A DNA stretch of 64,000 nt from Amaranthus tricolor (GCF_026212465.1 NC_080053.1:12324640-12388639), one strand, 5' to 3'. Counted from the first letter of the stretch, positions 34,601-48,825 are shown. Translations and numbers: made by a program. The notes: a model not told the origin generated them from the sequence alone.

Positions 34601-34842
34601 GGAAAGAGTTTCGAATGAAGCTGAACTGAAATGAAGAAGTAAATACATTAAAGCATCACGTGACTCTCACATGAGGGTCAACGGTTAAAGTTAGCGATCA
34701 ACGACCACAAACCGTTATAAGGTAGTGTTTTGCAAACAATTGTATTATATAAGGTAGTTTTTTGCAAAAATTTTTACATAAGGTAGTTTTTTACAAAATG
34801 GGGTATAGATTAGGTAGTTTTTTAAATTTTGCCTAAATTTTA

Positions 34843-35600
34843 AGTTGGAATTAGTATGATGTAAGTTGATTTTAAGGATGATATAGGTGGGTATTAAGTC
34901 TAATATAAGTGGACTGTAAGCTTAAAATAAATTGGCACATAGTGTGATGTAAGTTGACATTAAGTTGTTATAAATAGGCATTAGATCTATTGACTTTAAA
35001 TCTATTGTAAGTTGCCATTCATCTGTTCTAAATTGGAATTCTGTTTATTGTAAGTTGACATTACATAAATTTTAAGTTGGCATTAGTATGATGTAAGTTG
35101 ATCTTAAGTATGATATAAGTGGGTATTAAGTCTACTATAAGTGGAATTTAAGCTTGATATAAATTGTTACTGAGTCTGATGTAAGTTGGCATTAAGTTGA
35201 TATAAATAGCCATTAGATCTAGTGTAAATTGGCTTTTAAATCTACTATAAGTTGACATTTAATCTGTTCGAAATTGACATAAATAGCATTAGGTTTGATA
35301 TAACTTGACATTAAGTTGATATACGTTGGCATTTAATATGTTCTAAGTTGATATAAATAGCATTAGGTTTGATATAAGTTGACATTAAGTCTAATATAAT
35401 CTGACATTAAGAATACTATCATTTAATACAACTAAACTAAAATTGTAGAATAAACATATCAATAGCGGATGATGTAAGTATAGTATAAGTAGGAATTAAG
35501 TCTTCTATAAATAGGCATTAAGAATGATATAAGTAGGTATTAAGCGTAATATAAGTTGACATTAAGTATATTGTAATATTACATTTATGATTATTCTTGT
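34843..35600 (+). repeat. Degenerate ~22-bp tandem array, right part
   Basis: Continues 25790-26170 after MULE-B. Typical units are GATATAAGTTGACATTAAGT and ATAAATAGCATTAGGTTTGA. More than thirty units are recognisable. Confidence 0.8.
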
Positions 35601-35999
35601 TAATATTTGTTTATGTCATTTAATGTTATTTATGATTGTTTTGTGTACACAGGGTTGACGAAGACATCTATACGAATTGCAAACCACATCTCTTCTTCTC
35701 TTCTTGTGTAACGGTAAAGAAGAGGTCAAGCTTACATCTGCATAGATTGTTGCTGTGAATCAAATAGGCTTCAATGGTTGTTAATGGTTCGAAGAAAATC
35801 AGAGCGAAAAAATACATCTCAAAGAAGAAGTAGTGTGTAGGGGATTGAATAAAAAAACAATTTAATTGTGTATATTAAGAAAATTTATGATTATTAAATT
35901 ATGTGAATTTGTTTATTGTTATTATTTGTATATGTTATGACAAAGATTGTCTGTATTTTAAATCCTTTTACATTTTAAGGATTTTTTGTTTTAATGCCT
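35601..35999. other. Spacer between two inverted arrays
   Basis: Unassigned. 35650-35840 has more balanced base composition (GGGTTGACGAAGACATC after a CACAG) and could be a small exon remnant, but no frame can be supported. Confidence 0.35.
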
Positions 36000-36745
36000 A
36001 CTTAGATCATCCTTAATCCTTATTTATAATATACTTAATGCCAAATTGATCAGACTTAATATCAACTTACATCAGACTTAATGCCAATCTACAACACACT
36101 TATTGCATACTTAAATCAGACTTAATGCACACGTACATTAGATTTAATTCCAACTTATAGAACACTTAATGCTTACTTACATCAGACTTAATGCCAACTT
36201 ACAATACACTTAATACCTACTTATATCATCTTAATTTAAATTTATATTATATATTACGTTTCATACCTAATACCAAATTATATCATATCTAATACCAACT
36301 TATAGCACACTTTATTACTTACTTACATCAAACTTAATGCCAACTTACATCAGATTTAATGCCAACTTACAACACACTTATACATATTTACATCAAACTT
36401 AATGCCAATTTACATCATACTTAATGTCAATTTACATCAGACTTAATGCCAATTTTCTTCAGACTTAATGCCAATTTATATCAGGTTTAATGCCAAGTTA
36501 CATCATACTTAATGCCAATTTATATCAGGCTTATTGCCTTCTTACATCAAAATTAATGCCAGCTTACAACACACTTTATACCTACTTACAGCTGATTTAA
36601 TACCAACTAACAGTACACTTAATACATGCAAACTTACATCAGACTTACTGCCTACTTACATAAAACGTAATGCCAACTTACAACACACTTAGTACCTACT
36701 TACATTAGACTTTATGCCAACTTACAGTACACTTAATACATATTA
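36000..36745 (-). repeat. ~22-bp tandem array in opposite orientation
   Basis: Units such as CTTAATGCCAACTTACATCAGA are the reverse complement of the units at 34843-35600 and better preserved. The two arrays form a long inverted pair around a 0.4-kb spacer. Confidence 0.85.
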
Positions 36746-37064
36746 TATTAATTTTTATAGAAAATAATTTCTAAAAACAAAATAACAATTGGGGGTTTAA
36801 TTTCAAAAAAAAGCAAAAACCAAATATTTGCCTTTTTTCTTCCTTCTCAAAAATATCGCAAAATTTAGAAACGATTGTGCTAAATATTGAATTCTTCCAT
36901 GAAAGCATCCATGGCGTTTCTACTGATAATATAAAAAGAGATGTTAATGATGTTTATTGATAATATGAAACTTTTTTTTAAAGATTAATGCAATAATTAT
37001 ATGAGTGATTTTCAAGAGGAGAGATTAATGATATTCATTGGAATATGGAAAGTGTCTAGATAAA
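36746..37064. other. AT-rich spacer
   Basis: No feature recognised. Confidence 0.4.
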
Positions 37065-37069
37065 GGAGC

Positions 37070-37883
37070 TGATGCATAAGGTTTAGGGTGTGATGGTCTA
37101 TGTGTGTTTCGGTTATAGTGATAAACAAAGGATGGTTAAATGGACTGATGTAAAAACATTTCTCTAGACTCGCTAAAGGTTGCTACGCACGATTTGTATT
37201 TGAAGCTAGTATAACTCTCAAAGCGGAACACTTCTCAACAAGTTAAACTAGTACTTAAACCACCACAAAAAAAAGACTTGCTTTAATATTGATAAAGGTA
37301 TTAAGATTTTTGGACAGAACACTTGTTCTCATAAAAGACCCAAATGCTTTAAACACATGTAAACTAAGTTTACTCTAAGCACAATGCTTGTATTTCACTC
37401 TCAAAATTATGATTTCACAATGAAACATACAGGGCTATTTATAGGTAAAATTACTTAACACTAAAGGAAAACTTAAGAGGAAGGAAATAATAAGAAAATG
37501 CTAAGAAGATGTGTTGTACATCATCCTTTTTGGTTGGCAGCTTCCTTCTTCAATTAGTGTCCTTTCATGTCTTGACTTGTGCCACCTAACCTATGTTGTA
37601 AGGTAGCTTTGATGAGTAAAGAAGACAACTCATATGGGTGCTTAGGAGGTTACTTAACCATAGAGTAAGTAAGATAATATCTTGAGCAGGTAGGTTAGCT
37701 TTCTTCATGGGTGGGAAACCTAAGCAACTAGGTGAGCTTTCTTCATGGTTAGGAAACCCCCTTTATTTGCTGTTCATTCTCAAATCATTCGGTGTTTTAT
37801 ATGAGCAATACTTGTAAGCTATTTGTTGCTAGCAATCCTTTAAATTGGGCTTCATGAAAATTGTTTTAGATACACCTGCATCA
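37070..37883 (-). mobile_element. Solo LTR, 814 bp, with GGAGC target duplication
   Basis: Ends TGATGCATAAGG and CACCTGCATCA (TG...CA, with TGATGC/GCATCA inverted tips), flanked by GGAGC at 37065-37069 and 37884-37888. On the minus strand, CCTATAAATAGCCCTGTATG near 37430-37446 provides a TATA box and start region. No coding sequence inside. Superfamily is not determined (copia-like size). Confidence 0.85.
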
Positions 37884-37974
37884 GGAGCTCTGCTGGCTGC
37901 TGAGCTATAATGTTGTTCAAGTTTTTTTTATATTTATTATTAATGAAATCAGCATTAAGGGATTAGGCTTGAGG

Positions 37975-38925
37975 ATCGTCTCTCAAAGAGACGATCTCTC
38001 AAGAGACCAGCTGCATAAACTATCACTTGAGATGGTCTCTCAAAGAGACCATCAAATATGGATCGGCCCAAAGTTATAGTTAATATTTTAGTATGCTAGA
38101 GTTGGTGCTAGTATGCTGAAGTTATTATATTAGTATGTTGAAGCTAGTATGTTAAAGTTGCTCTTTTATATGCTGAAATTTTGTATTTTAGATGCTAAAG
38201 TTGGTGTTTTGACAAATTATAGTTGGTATTTTAATATGCTAAGTTGGTGTTTTAACATGATATAGTTGGAGTTTTAGCATGATGTAGTTGGTGTTTTTAC
38301 ATATTGTAGTATAACAAAGTAAGCATTTAAAAAGTATAAGTTGTGTTTACCTCCATACAAGCAAATTATATTGTTGTCTTCATCAATAATCCTATTCTCT
38401 TCATCAAACTCTATCATCAGTTTTTCAATTAATAAACCTTTATAAAACAACAATATCTACCACAATAAAAATTACTTAATTGAATGAATGAAACAAGAAA
38501 TAAACATTATAACCATATGTCTTAAGTTGTTTTGATTATTAAAATCAACTTCTTATCAATTAGTATATCTAATTTGAAAGAATTAATTTGAAAAGAAATA
38601 CATATACCTGTGATTTCATTCGTGCTCCTTTTCGCATTGAACTTTAGATGAAAAATTATCAATTTTAAGTATTAAATCTTCTGTTCTAATCTTATGTTGA
38701 TAATTTAATTGAATTTTTCTTGATGAATAATTAAAGAATGTTGCTTTTGATATGACATTAAAGGCAATGTGAATGGGATAAGAAGAAATGATTTTCTTAA
38801 ACTGCGTGCTTAAGAATCTATTTTAATATATATTTTCTTTTTTATTTTTTATTAAAACGAATTGAATTAAACTTTTTGAGAAGCATCTTTCAAAGAGACG
38901 TTCTTTCAAGACTTTCGTTTGTATT
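37975..38925. mobile_element. Element with hairpin tips and internal short repeats
   Basis: The left tip has GTCTCTCAAAGAGACGATC and GTCTCTCAAGAGACCAGC, followed by GGATCGGCCC. Then comes a degenerate array of ATGCTGAAGTTGGTGTTTTA-like units (38085-38310). A related tip (TTTCAAAGAGACGTTCTTTC) closes at 38885-38912. Same organisation as 48826-49025: hairpin tips, a G/C-rich block, then a short-unit array. Boundaries are approximate. Confidence 0.5.
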
Positions 38926-39310
38926 TAATTTACAAGTGTGCTTTATCTTTAAAAAGCCTGAAATTGATTAAATATTAAAAATTTAAAGTAAATGCTTTTT
39001 TGAGTGGAGTAACATTATCATGATTAATTTTGTTAAGACACTTGGAGTAGATGAAGTCTCCAAATTAGTAATGTCTATGACTCATTAAATTTTATCCCAA
39101 TGATAATTGGTGCAAAACTTAAAATAAAATAATAAAGTGATATTTTATAGAAAAATTGAAAAATTATGTGAATATAATAAAAATGTAAATTAAATGTGTA
39201 AACATGAATGAAGAAAAAAAATGGATTATTGTCAAAATAAAAGTAAAGAAAATTTAATAAGAAGAATTAAAAACAAAGTGCCACCCAATTTTGTGGAATG
39301 CTATAATTAA
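38926..39310. other. AT-rich spacer
   Basis: No feature recognised. Confidence 0.4.
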
Positions 39311-39312
39311 TA

Positions 39313-39733
39313 CTTTCTCCCTTCATTGATAAAATTTCCACAAAAAAGGTTTACGGGAATTAAGAAAAATAGAATTTTTTAGATTGGAAATATATTATTT
39401 TATTGAATAATAAATTTATTGAAGAAAAAGAAAGGACCAAATAAATATTAAAAAACAGTAAAAGTTATTTAGAGAAAAAATAAAAGGACCATAACTAATC
39501 AAAAATATTTTTATAAAGTTGCCGAGAAATATATGGAGGCCATAAAAAATATTAAAATGTTTAAATAAGTTAGTGAAAAATATATGGGAACTATAACTAC
39601 TATTAAAATGAGGGTGAACAAAGTTATTATTATCTAAAATTTATGATATAAATTCAATTTTTTTATAAACAAAAAATAAAACATAGAAATGAAAACTTAT
39701 AAGCAAGGGAGGAATTCTAAGGAAAGGAGGAAG
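39313..39733. mobile_element. Stowaway-like MITE, 421 bp
   Basis: Ends CTTTCTCCCTTCATTGATAA and, from the other strand, CTTCCTCCTTTCCTTAGAAT, with TA on both sides (39311-39312, 39734-39735). AT-rich interior without coding sequence. Confidence 0.75.
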
Positions 39734-40201
39734 TATTGATAGGCATGAGTCAATTCAAATTTTGTGGACTGTCATCATAAGTTGACTTAATTTCAATTGA
39801 TATTCATATTCATGCATGATGCCACCAATTTGGTTTTAATTATATTTTGGATGTCGCTCGAGGTAGAGTTCATAGGCAGACTTCATAAGAACATCACATA
39901 TTCAATACACAACGCTCATAAAAACAAATATTTTGATTTTTTTAATTCTTTAATGTCCCAAATTGGACAAGCACTAGAAAAGTCACTTTTAACCATGCTA
40001 AGTGTCCCTTTATGTAGTGTTTGATTGAAATGATATATTATTAACCCAATCCTTAAACTTTGCCACCCTTTTTATTTTATCGCCACCCTCCAAATGAAAT
40101 TACGAATTTGCCCCTGAATTTTCAAAAAATAACGATTTCACTGGACCTAAAATTTCCTATATATACCACAATCTCACTAAAAATTTTCTATTGAAGGCTC
40201 T

Positions 40202-40929
40202 TTGCCGGCTGAGCCTTCTGAGGCGGAGTGGCAGGTCGGTATCACCAATCTTTTCGGGGAACCTATGTCTGAGCTACGGCGTAGGGGTGTGTTCAACAGC
40301 GGCTGCGTGAACGTTGCTGAACTGATGCAGCTATGTCATAGGTCCCAGACCATTAATACCCAGTCGACAGCCTACTACATGGCTATCGTCGGCTCTACCT
40401 TGCTGGCTGATAAGACCAGGATCGGCATGCGACCTCACGCGATATTTGCCGTGAACGCCGATCAGGATGAGATCGCCTGGGGTGCGGTGACGTTAGCCTA
40501 CTTGTATCGGCGGCTCGGAATGGCATCTAGGGCTGGCTGCAAGACCATTGCGGGTTCTCTGACATTGCTGCAGACATAGATATATGAGTGCGTTCCAGCT
40601 TTCCGCCCTCATCCTCACCGAGCAGACGAACCAAACAAGACTAGGGTGGAGATGTGGTCGACGAAAAAACCATGTCGTGAGGTGGACATGCTGAGGGAGT
40701 GTCGTAGCATACTTGACTCCATGACGGAGACTTAGGTATAGTACATCACATCACACTTTGTTAGGCATGTTTTTTTAATTTTACCTTACTTTTATTTGTT
40801 AACTTGGCCTGTATCCAGGTGGAATGGACCCCGTACATGACTGATTCTAGGGCGTTGCTCAATAAGCACCCACGCACCACCTTCATCAGGGGTATCACTT
40901 GCTTTGATATCGTGGAGGTGTATTTGTAA
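40202..40929 (+). pseudogene. Plant mobile domain (PMD) gene of MULE-C, decayed
   Basis: Two exons, 40202-40735 and 40819-40929, with a GT-AG intron. The frame reads FGEPMSELRRRGVFNSGCVN, then a canonical PMD stretch WGAVTLAYLYRRLGMASRAG and CKTIAGSLTLLQT, continues as YECVPAFRPH, MLRECRSILDSM and VEWTPYMTDS, and ends FDIVEV. The PMD occurs in MAIN/MAIL proteins that act in silencing and genome stability, and in many transposons. Here the 5' end lacks an ATG. A TAG stands at 40577 where related proteins have Trp (LLQT-W-IYE) and another TAG at the end of exon 1 where Gln is expected. Both are one transition away from sense. It overlaps the transposase 3' end tail to tail. Confidence 0.8.
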
Positions 40930-40935
40930 TATATG

Positions 40936-41145
40936 CGTGTGCCCTTTTAAAAAGGGTATCAAATGAACTATTACCGCTACCAAGGTAATACTTGAAAGAC
41001 GAGTGTTGGCTTTCAACTCTGCTGGTAGTCTGGTTACCCACGTGTGCCCTTTTAAAAAGGGTATCAAATGAACTATTACCGCTACCAAGGTAATACTTGA
41101 AAGACGAGTGTTGGCTTTCAACTCTGCTGGTAGTCTGGTTACCCA
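40936..41145 (-). repeat. In-frame 105-bp tandem duplication in the MULE-C transposase
   Basis: Units 40936-41040 and 41041-41145 appear identical base for base and duplicate 35 residues starting GNQTTSRVESQHSSFKYYLG and ending TLFKRAH. Confidence 0.95.
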
Positions 41146-41934
41146 TGTGCAAACAATCATTCGTCCACACACGCACAAAATTCTCTCTAAGTGGAATCCA
41201 TGTTCCAGCCAGATACCAAACGACCTTTTTGTTCCTAACCGACCACGTAGTCACGATCGCTTGCCATCTCTGTTCAAATTCCCCGATTGTAGAACTTTCA
41301 ACCAAGGGGTTCCATCTACCCTGCCTGAATATTTGCCCTTGTTGATTTTTTTTCCCGCCACACAACTTGTCCACCATGTTCTCAACGTCGTATGCAATAT
41401 GCCAAATGCATAACAAATGCCGTACATCTACATTAAACACAACATTGAACGTAATTAAGACATATTCAATAGATAGAACGACATTAATTAAACAACAAAA
41501 CCTTTTTACCTGGGAAGACGTCACGAATAGCTGCAGATAAACCTTCGTCTCGATCGGTTACAATGACGCTAGGAGTCTGAGCAGTGCCGAAAATATCTCT
41601 CAATTCCTGCAACACCCAAGAATACGACACAACCGCCTCATCTCGCATCAAACAGAACGCAACCAAGAAGTTGTGATTGGTTGGCGTCATTCCGATCACT
41701 TCAAATAGTGGCCACTTTTGTTTGTTCGTTTTGTACGTTGTATCTATCAGCACAACATACGGCCACATACATATCATTTGGATAGAGGTAGGATTTGCAA
41801 CTAATAGTCTGCTCAATTCCCCTTTGCTATCCAAGTCTGTCCAAACCACGTAATTAAGTTCTGTGGCCATATAAAGACAGTGTTGAAGGGGAGTCCTACC
41901 CTCCATCTCTTCTATCCTTATTGATTACCTAATA

Positions 41935-42703
41935 TAGAGCTGTTCATGGGCGGGCTTGGGCGGGTAGCGGACCGGATATTTGCTATAAAATCTACCCGCG
42001 GGCACAAATATACAAAACCGCGCCCGCATTTGAGGGCATAATTTTTTGTCGCTACCCGCCCATTTTTAAAGCGGGCGGGACCCGCGGGTAGGCGGGTATT
42101 TATTACATAAATATCAAAAATATAATACAAAATATAAAGTTGGGTTTTGATAATAATTAAAATACAATACATCGTCCAAAATACTCCAAATACGTAAAAA
42201 GTCTCAAAATACTCGAATTACATGTATATAAAAATACATAAAAAGTTTCAAAAAACTTAGTCAATGGTAACACAATCGTCATCTTCATCCTCCTCTTCAT
42301 CTTCTTCTAATTTTCAGAGTGTCCGTTCGAATTGGTCAAACTATATCGCTCGATCGAGTGGTCAAACTATATCGCTCGATCGAGCCAGTATCTATGCACT
42401 TTTTTGGAAATTCACGGAGAAAAAGCTTGGGCAAACATGACTTTGTGCTCGGTTGAGCCTACGACACCTTAATATGTTGCAGAAAGCCAAGAATTACCAG
42501 CATGCTACATTGTGAACTGATACATAGAAAAATACAGTGTCACAAAATGATTATCATAAAGCTTTATCTTCAAAGCACTAAAAAAATACAAATACAAAGA
42601 TGGAAAAAAATATGAATGGGAAATCATTCATCAATAGGTAAATATATTTCTAAACATGGCTCACCATAATTAAACATATTCGATGTACCTTGAGAGAGTA
42701 CCC

Positions 42704-42747
<44 letters not shown>

Positions 42748-43030
42748 TTTAAAATATATTCAACTTTTAATAATAAAGAATAACAAAAAGTATTTTTTCT
42801 TTTGGGTAACTTAATATAATTGATTATTAAAAATTTAATATATATTAAACTAAGCGGGCGGGCGGGTATACCGCGGGTATTTTTTTGTGTCGCTACCCGC
42901 CCATTTATCTTGGCGGGCGGGTATTACCCGTCCAAACTTAAATTTTTTTAAAAAAACGTTGTCCATGCCCGCCCGTTTTTCGAGCCGGGCGGACCGGGTC
43001 TGGCGGGTAGCCCGCCAATGAACAGCTCTA
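41935..43030. mobile_element. hAT-type non-autonomous element, 1.1 kb
   Basis: Inverted ends TAGAGCTGTTCATGGGCGGG (left) and TAGAGCTGTTCATTGGCGGG (right, other strand), with the 8-bp duplication ACCTAATA at 41927-41934 and 43031-43038, as for hAT. The subterminal regions are full of GCGGGCGGG/CCCGCC words, in strong contrast to the AT-rich centre (an AAT run at 42706-42746). No transposase. It splits the MULE-C transposase. Confidence 0.93.
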
Positions 43031-43616
43031 ACCTAATATTATATATCTGATTCATGCTAGTAAAAATACCAGGAAAATTTTCTCTAATAGAAGTCATAAT
43101 AGAGGTCGGTTGCATTTCAATTGCACTAGGCTGTCGTATGTGCTCCCGAATATCTACATTGATCCTATTCGCCCTTACATGACCATCTCTGTACACTAAG
43201 AACGGGTGGTTATGTTTTCCTTTTTCACCAGGACACACCCTTACCGTCCAAGGTCTTTCTCTTGGTTTACGACTACTTGCTACAATCAAAAATTTACACC
43301 CGCAACTTCTACTTTTAGAACCAGGTCGGGCAGTATTATCTAAATTATGTACATCACCCCTAATATTACCATAGCGGTGACATCTTAAATACACACTAAC
43401 TCTAGAACGTCCTTCTTTTTTTTTAAAAGAAGTACGTGTAAATTGAAAACCAATTGTTATTGCTATCGCATCGGCCCAACTATGTAACTCATCTATGGAA
43501 ATAAATTCCCTATCTGTAATTAAGCTACCGGAGTAATGTACGTTGTCTCCGAAGTTTTCAAACTCCTGCAAATTTGAAATAAAAATAATATAAATTAATT
43601 ACATTAATAATGAAAA

Positions 43617-43672
43617 TATAAATAATAATAATAATAATAATAACAAAAATTAATAAAACTAATACTAAAAAA

Positions 43673-43743
<71 letters not shown>

Positions 43744-43744
43744 C

Positions 43745-43787
<43 letters not shown>

Positions 43788-43790
43788 TTA
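43617..43790 (+). repeat. AAT microsatellite in MULE-C intron 1
   Basis: Long AAT run with a few interruptions. It creates false poly-Leu/poly-Ile frames on the minus strand. Confidence 0.95.
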
Positions 43791-43857
43791 CTACAAATAA
43801 AATTAATAACAATAACAACAAATAAAAAAATAATAATGTAAATAAAAAAATTAAAAA

Positions 43858-43962
43858 CAAAAAGAATCGCAAAAAACTGGGCGACTGGACCATGGTCCAG
43901 TCGCCCAGTTTTGTGCGACTGAACCATGGTTCAGTCGCCCAATTTGATGCGATTCTTTTTTT
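43858..43962. repeat. Nested perfect palindromes in MULE-C intron 1
   Basis: 43876-43909 is a perfect 34-bp palindrome centred on CCATGG (half-site ACTGGGCGACTGGACCA). 43915-43938 is a perfect 24-bp palindrome with the same plan (GCGACTGAACCA half-site). Both sit inside a larger inverted pair with tips AAAGAATCGCA, so the whole 105 bp folds. Confidence 0.9.
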
Positions 43963-44392
43963 TTTTAAAACACATTTCCAACGATTCAAATCGAAAAATT
44001 TACATACCGGATCCGATTCATAATCGCTTTCGTTAGCCATAGTTAATCGATTACAAGTAACAACTTGTTTAAAATCGAACAACGTTTTTAGAGAGATAGT
44101 ACCGTGTTTGAATTCGTACTTCATACAAGAACGCGTCTGAGTATTCGATATATATAGACAAATCTTCGGGATTAAAGTGTTAATAGTGTTATTAAATGTG
44201 ATATACATTTGTTATTTAAGTTTTAAGTCTAGTGGTAATTTTGTAATTTTTTAAACGTCAGGGACAATTTCGTAATTTCGAGGGATGGCGATAAAATGAA
44301 AAGGGGTAGCGAAATTTAGTATCTCCCATTAACCCAATTACAAATGATAATTAGATAAGCTTTTGAATTTTTATTTTCCTTCATCATCAAGT

Positions 44393-44632
44393 TTACTTCC
44401 TGACTCACTATTATTGTGTCATTTAGTTTTTTGATATTATTTATCGATCATTCTTAATTTGTATTTTATTCTCAATTTATAAGTTGAAACACAGTCAAGT
44501 GAGATCTTGTTTGATTCGTCTCAATGTAAAATATATTAACATCAATGTATTTCAAATATTTGTGATTAACTATGTGCATTGACAAACATGAAAAAAATCA
44601 AATAAGACAATAATAGTGAATAGGAGGGGGTA
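44393..44632. mobile_element. Stowaway-like MITE related to 21263-21567
   Basis: Shares TTTATCGATCA(C/T), TTAATTTGTATTTTATTCT and TTTGATTCGTCT with the MITE at 21263. Its ends pair as TTCCTGACTCACTATTATTG and CCTCCTATTCACTATTATTG. Confidence 0.6.
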
Positions 44633-44639
44633 TTATATA

Positions 44640-44947
44640 AATTCTCGTGTAAAGCACGATTTAATAATTTTTTTTAATAGAACTTACTAATCATTTATAA
44701 AATTAAGTTTTTATGTAATTTTTTAAATAGAAATAAATCGTTTTAATTTGAAAACTATAAAAGTATTTAATATTTAATAAGTTCCAATTTATCATTAGAA
44801 TGTAGAAACATATTACTATTATATGTTTACTTTCGCTATTTTATACTTGTCCATTAAGCGATAAACATACATACTAATAAAAATTGATTTTTATTAATAT
44901 GAGATATTATTGTATTGAAAATAATATAGTGATGCTGGTTGGTAATA
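44640..44947. other. AT-rich spacer
   Basis: No feature recognised. Confidence 0.4.
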
Positions 44948-48580
<3,633 letters not shown>

Positions 48581-48582
48581 AT

Positions 48583-48825
48583 AATCTTTTTTAAATTAAG
48601 ATTTTAGAGTTTACAATAGACATGAGGTGATAATTCTTTTAAGTGTCCTAGACAAGAAGAGTTGGTATTCTAGTAGACAGATCTATATAAATAGTCTATT
48701 TTATAATTAAAAAATAAAAAATATATAATTAAAAAAATAAATATATAACATTAATTCTAGGCATTAAAATAGAGAAATTAAAAACCTAACTATTAGTCAA
48801 TCACAAATTCTTGTGTGAGACTTTT
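48583..48825. other. AT-rich spacer
   Basis: No feature recognised. Confidence 0.35.

Larger units (their letters stand above)
26180..34833 (-). mobile_element. MULE-B, complete Mutator-like element with 9-bp target duplication
   Basis: Inverted ends of about 260-275 bp (26180-26455 and 34574-34833; tips GGTAAAATTATAAAAAAAC and GGCAAAATTTAAAAAACTAC on opposite strands) are flanked by TAAATTTTA at 26171-26179 and 34834-34842. A transposase starts near the right end on the minus strand and a GRF zinc-finger ORF starts near the left end on the plus strand, converging as mudrA and mudrB do in MuDR. Without the 3.7-kb LTR insertion at 28226-31938, the element would be about 4.9 kb. Confidence 0.93.
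40895..44040 (-). pseudogene. MULE-C transposase, interrupted by a hAT element
   Basis: Exon 1 is 44008-44040 (MANESDYESDP). Exon 2 starts at 43565 (EFENFGDNVHYSGSLITDRE), carries the DNA-binding FAR1/MuDR-like part (SRVSVYLRCHRYG, SRSCGCKF, HNHPF), is broken by the hAT insertion, and resumes at 41926 with EEMEGRTPLQHCLYMATELN and the DDE core (WPYVVLIDTTYKTNKQKWPL, LRDIFGTAQTPSVIVTDRDE). The intron 41428-41519 joins VFP to DVRHLLCIWH. Exon 3 holds GRWNPLVESSTIGEFEQRW and RVESQHSSFKYYLG. DTTY and TDRD supply two catalytic aspartates. A TAA lies in frame where the hAT inserted, and the C-terminus contains a 35-residue tandem duplication. Intron 1 (43566-44007) holds an AAT run and palindromes. 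Confidence 0.88.
40051..44327 (-). mobile_element. MULE-C, Mutator-like element with a plant-mobile-domain gene
   Basis: Inverted ends (CTTAAACTTTGCCACCC left; TACTAAATTTCGCTACCCC right, other strand; both then share TTTTATCGCCA and AATTACGAA) are flanked by the 11-base word ATTAACCCAAT at 40040-40050 and 44328-44338, so the duplication is 9-11 bp. It holds a minus-strand transposase starting near the right end and a plus-strand PMD gene starting near the left end, converging and overlapping by about 35 bp. A hAT element has since landed in the transposase. Confidence 0.9.

Noticed and set aside
36000..36745. Regular short repeats that could suggest a CRISPR array
   Set aside because: Units are contiguous and degenerate, with no unique spacers, and the DNA is eukaryotic.
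37975..38075. Helitron 3' end (hairpin followed by CTRR)
   Set aside because: Hairpins are present, but there is no CTRR end, no TC 5' start and no A|T insertion site; inverted-tip elements fit better.
43558..44208. Long minus-strand open frame with poly-Leu stretch
   Set aside because: It is the AAT microsatellite and intron 1 of the MULE-C transposase read through; only the short MANESDYESDP exon inside it is real.
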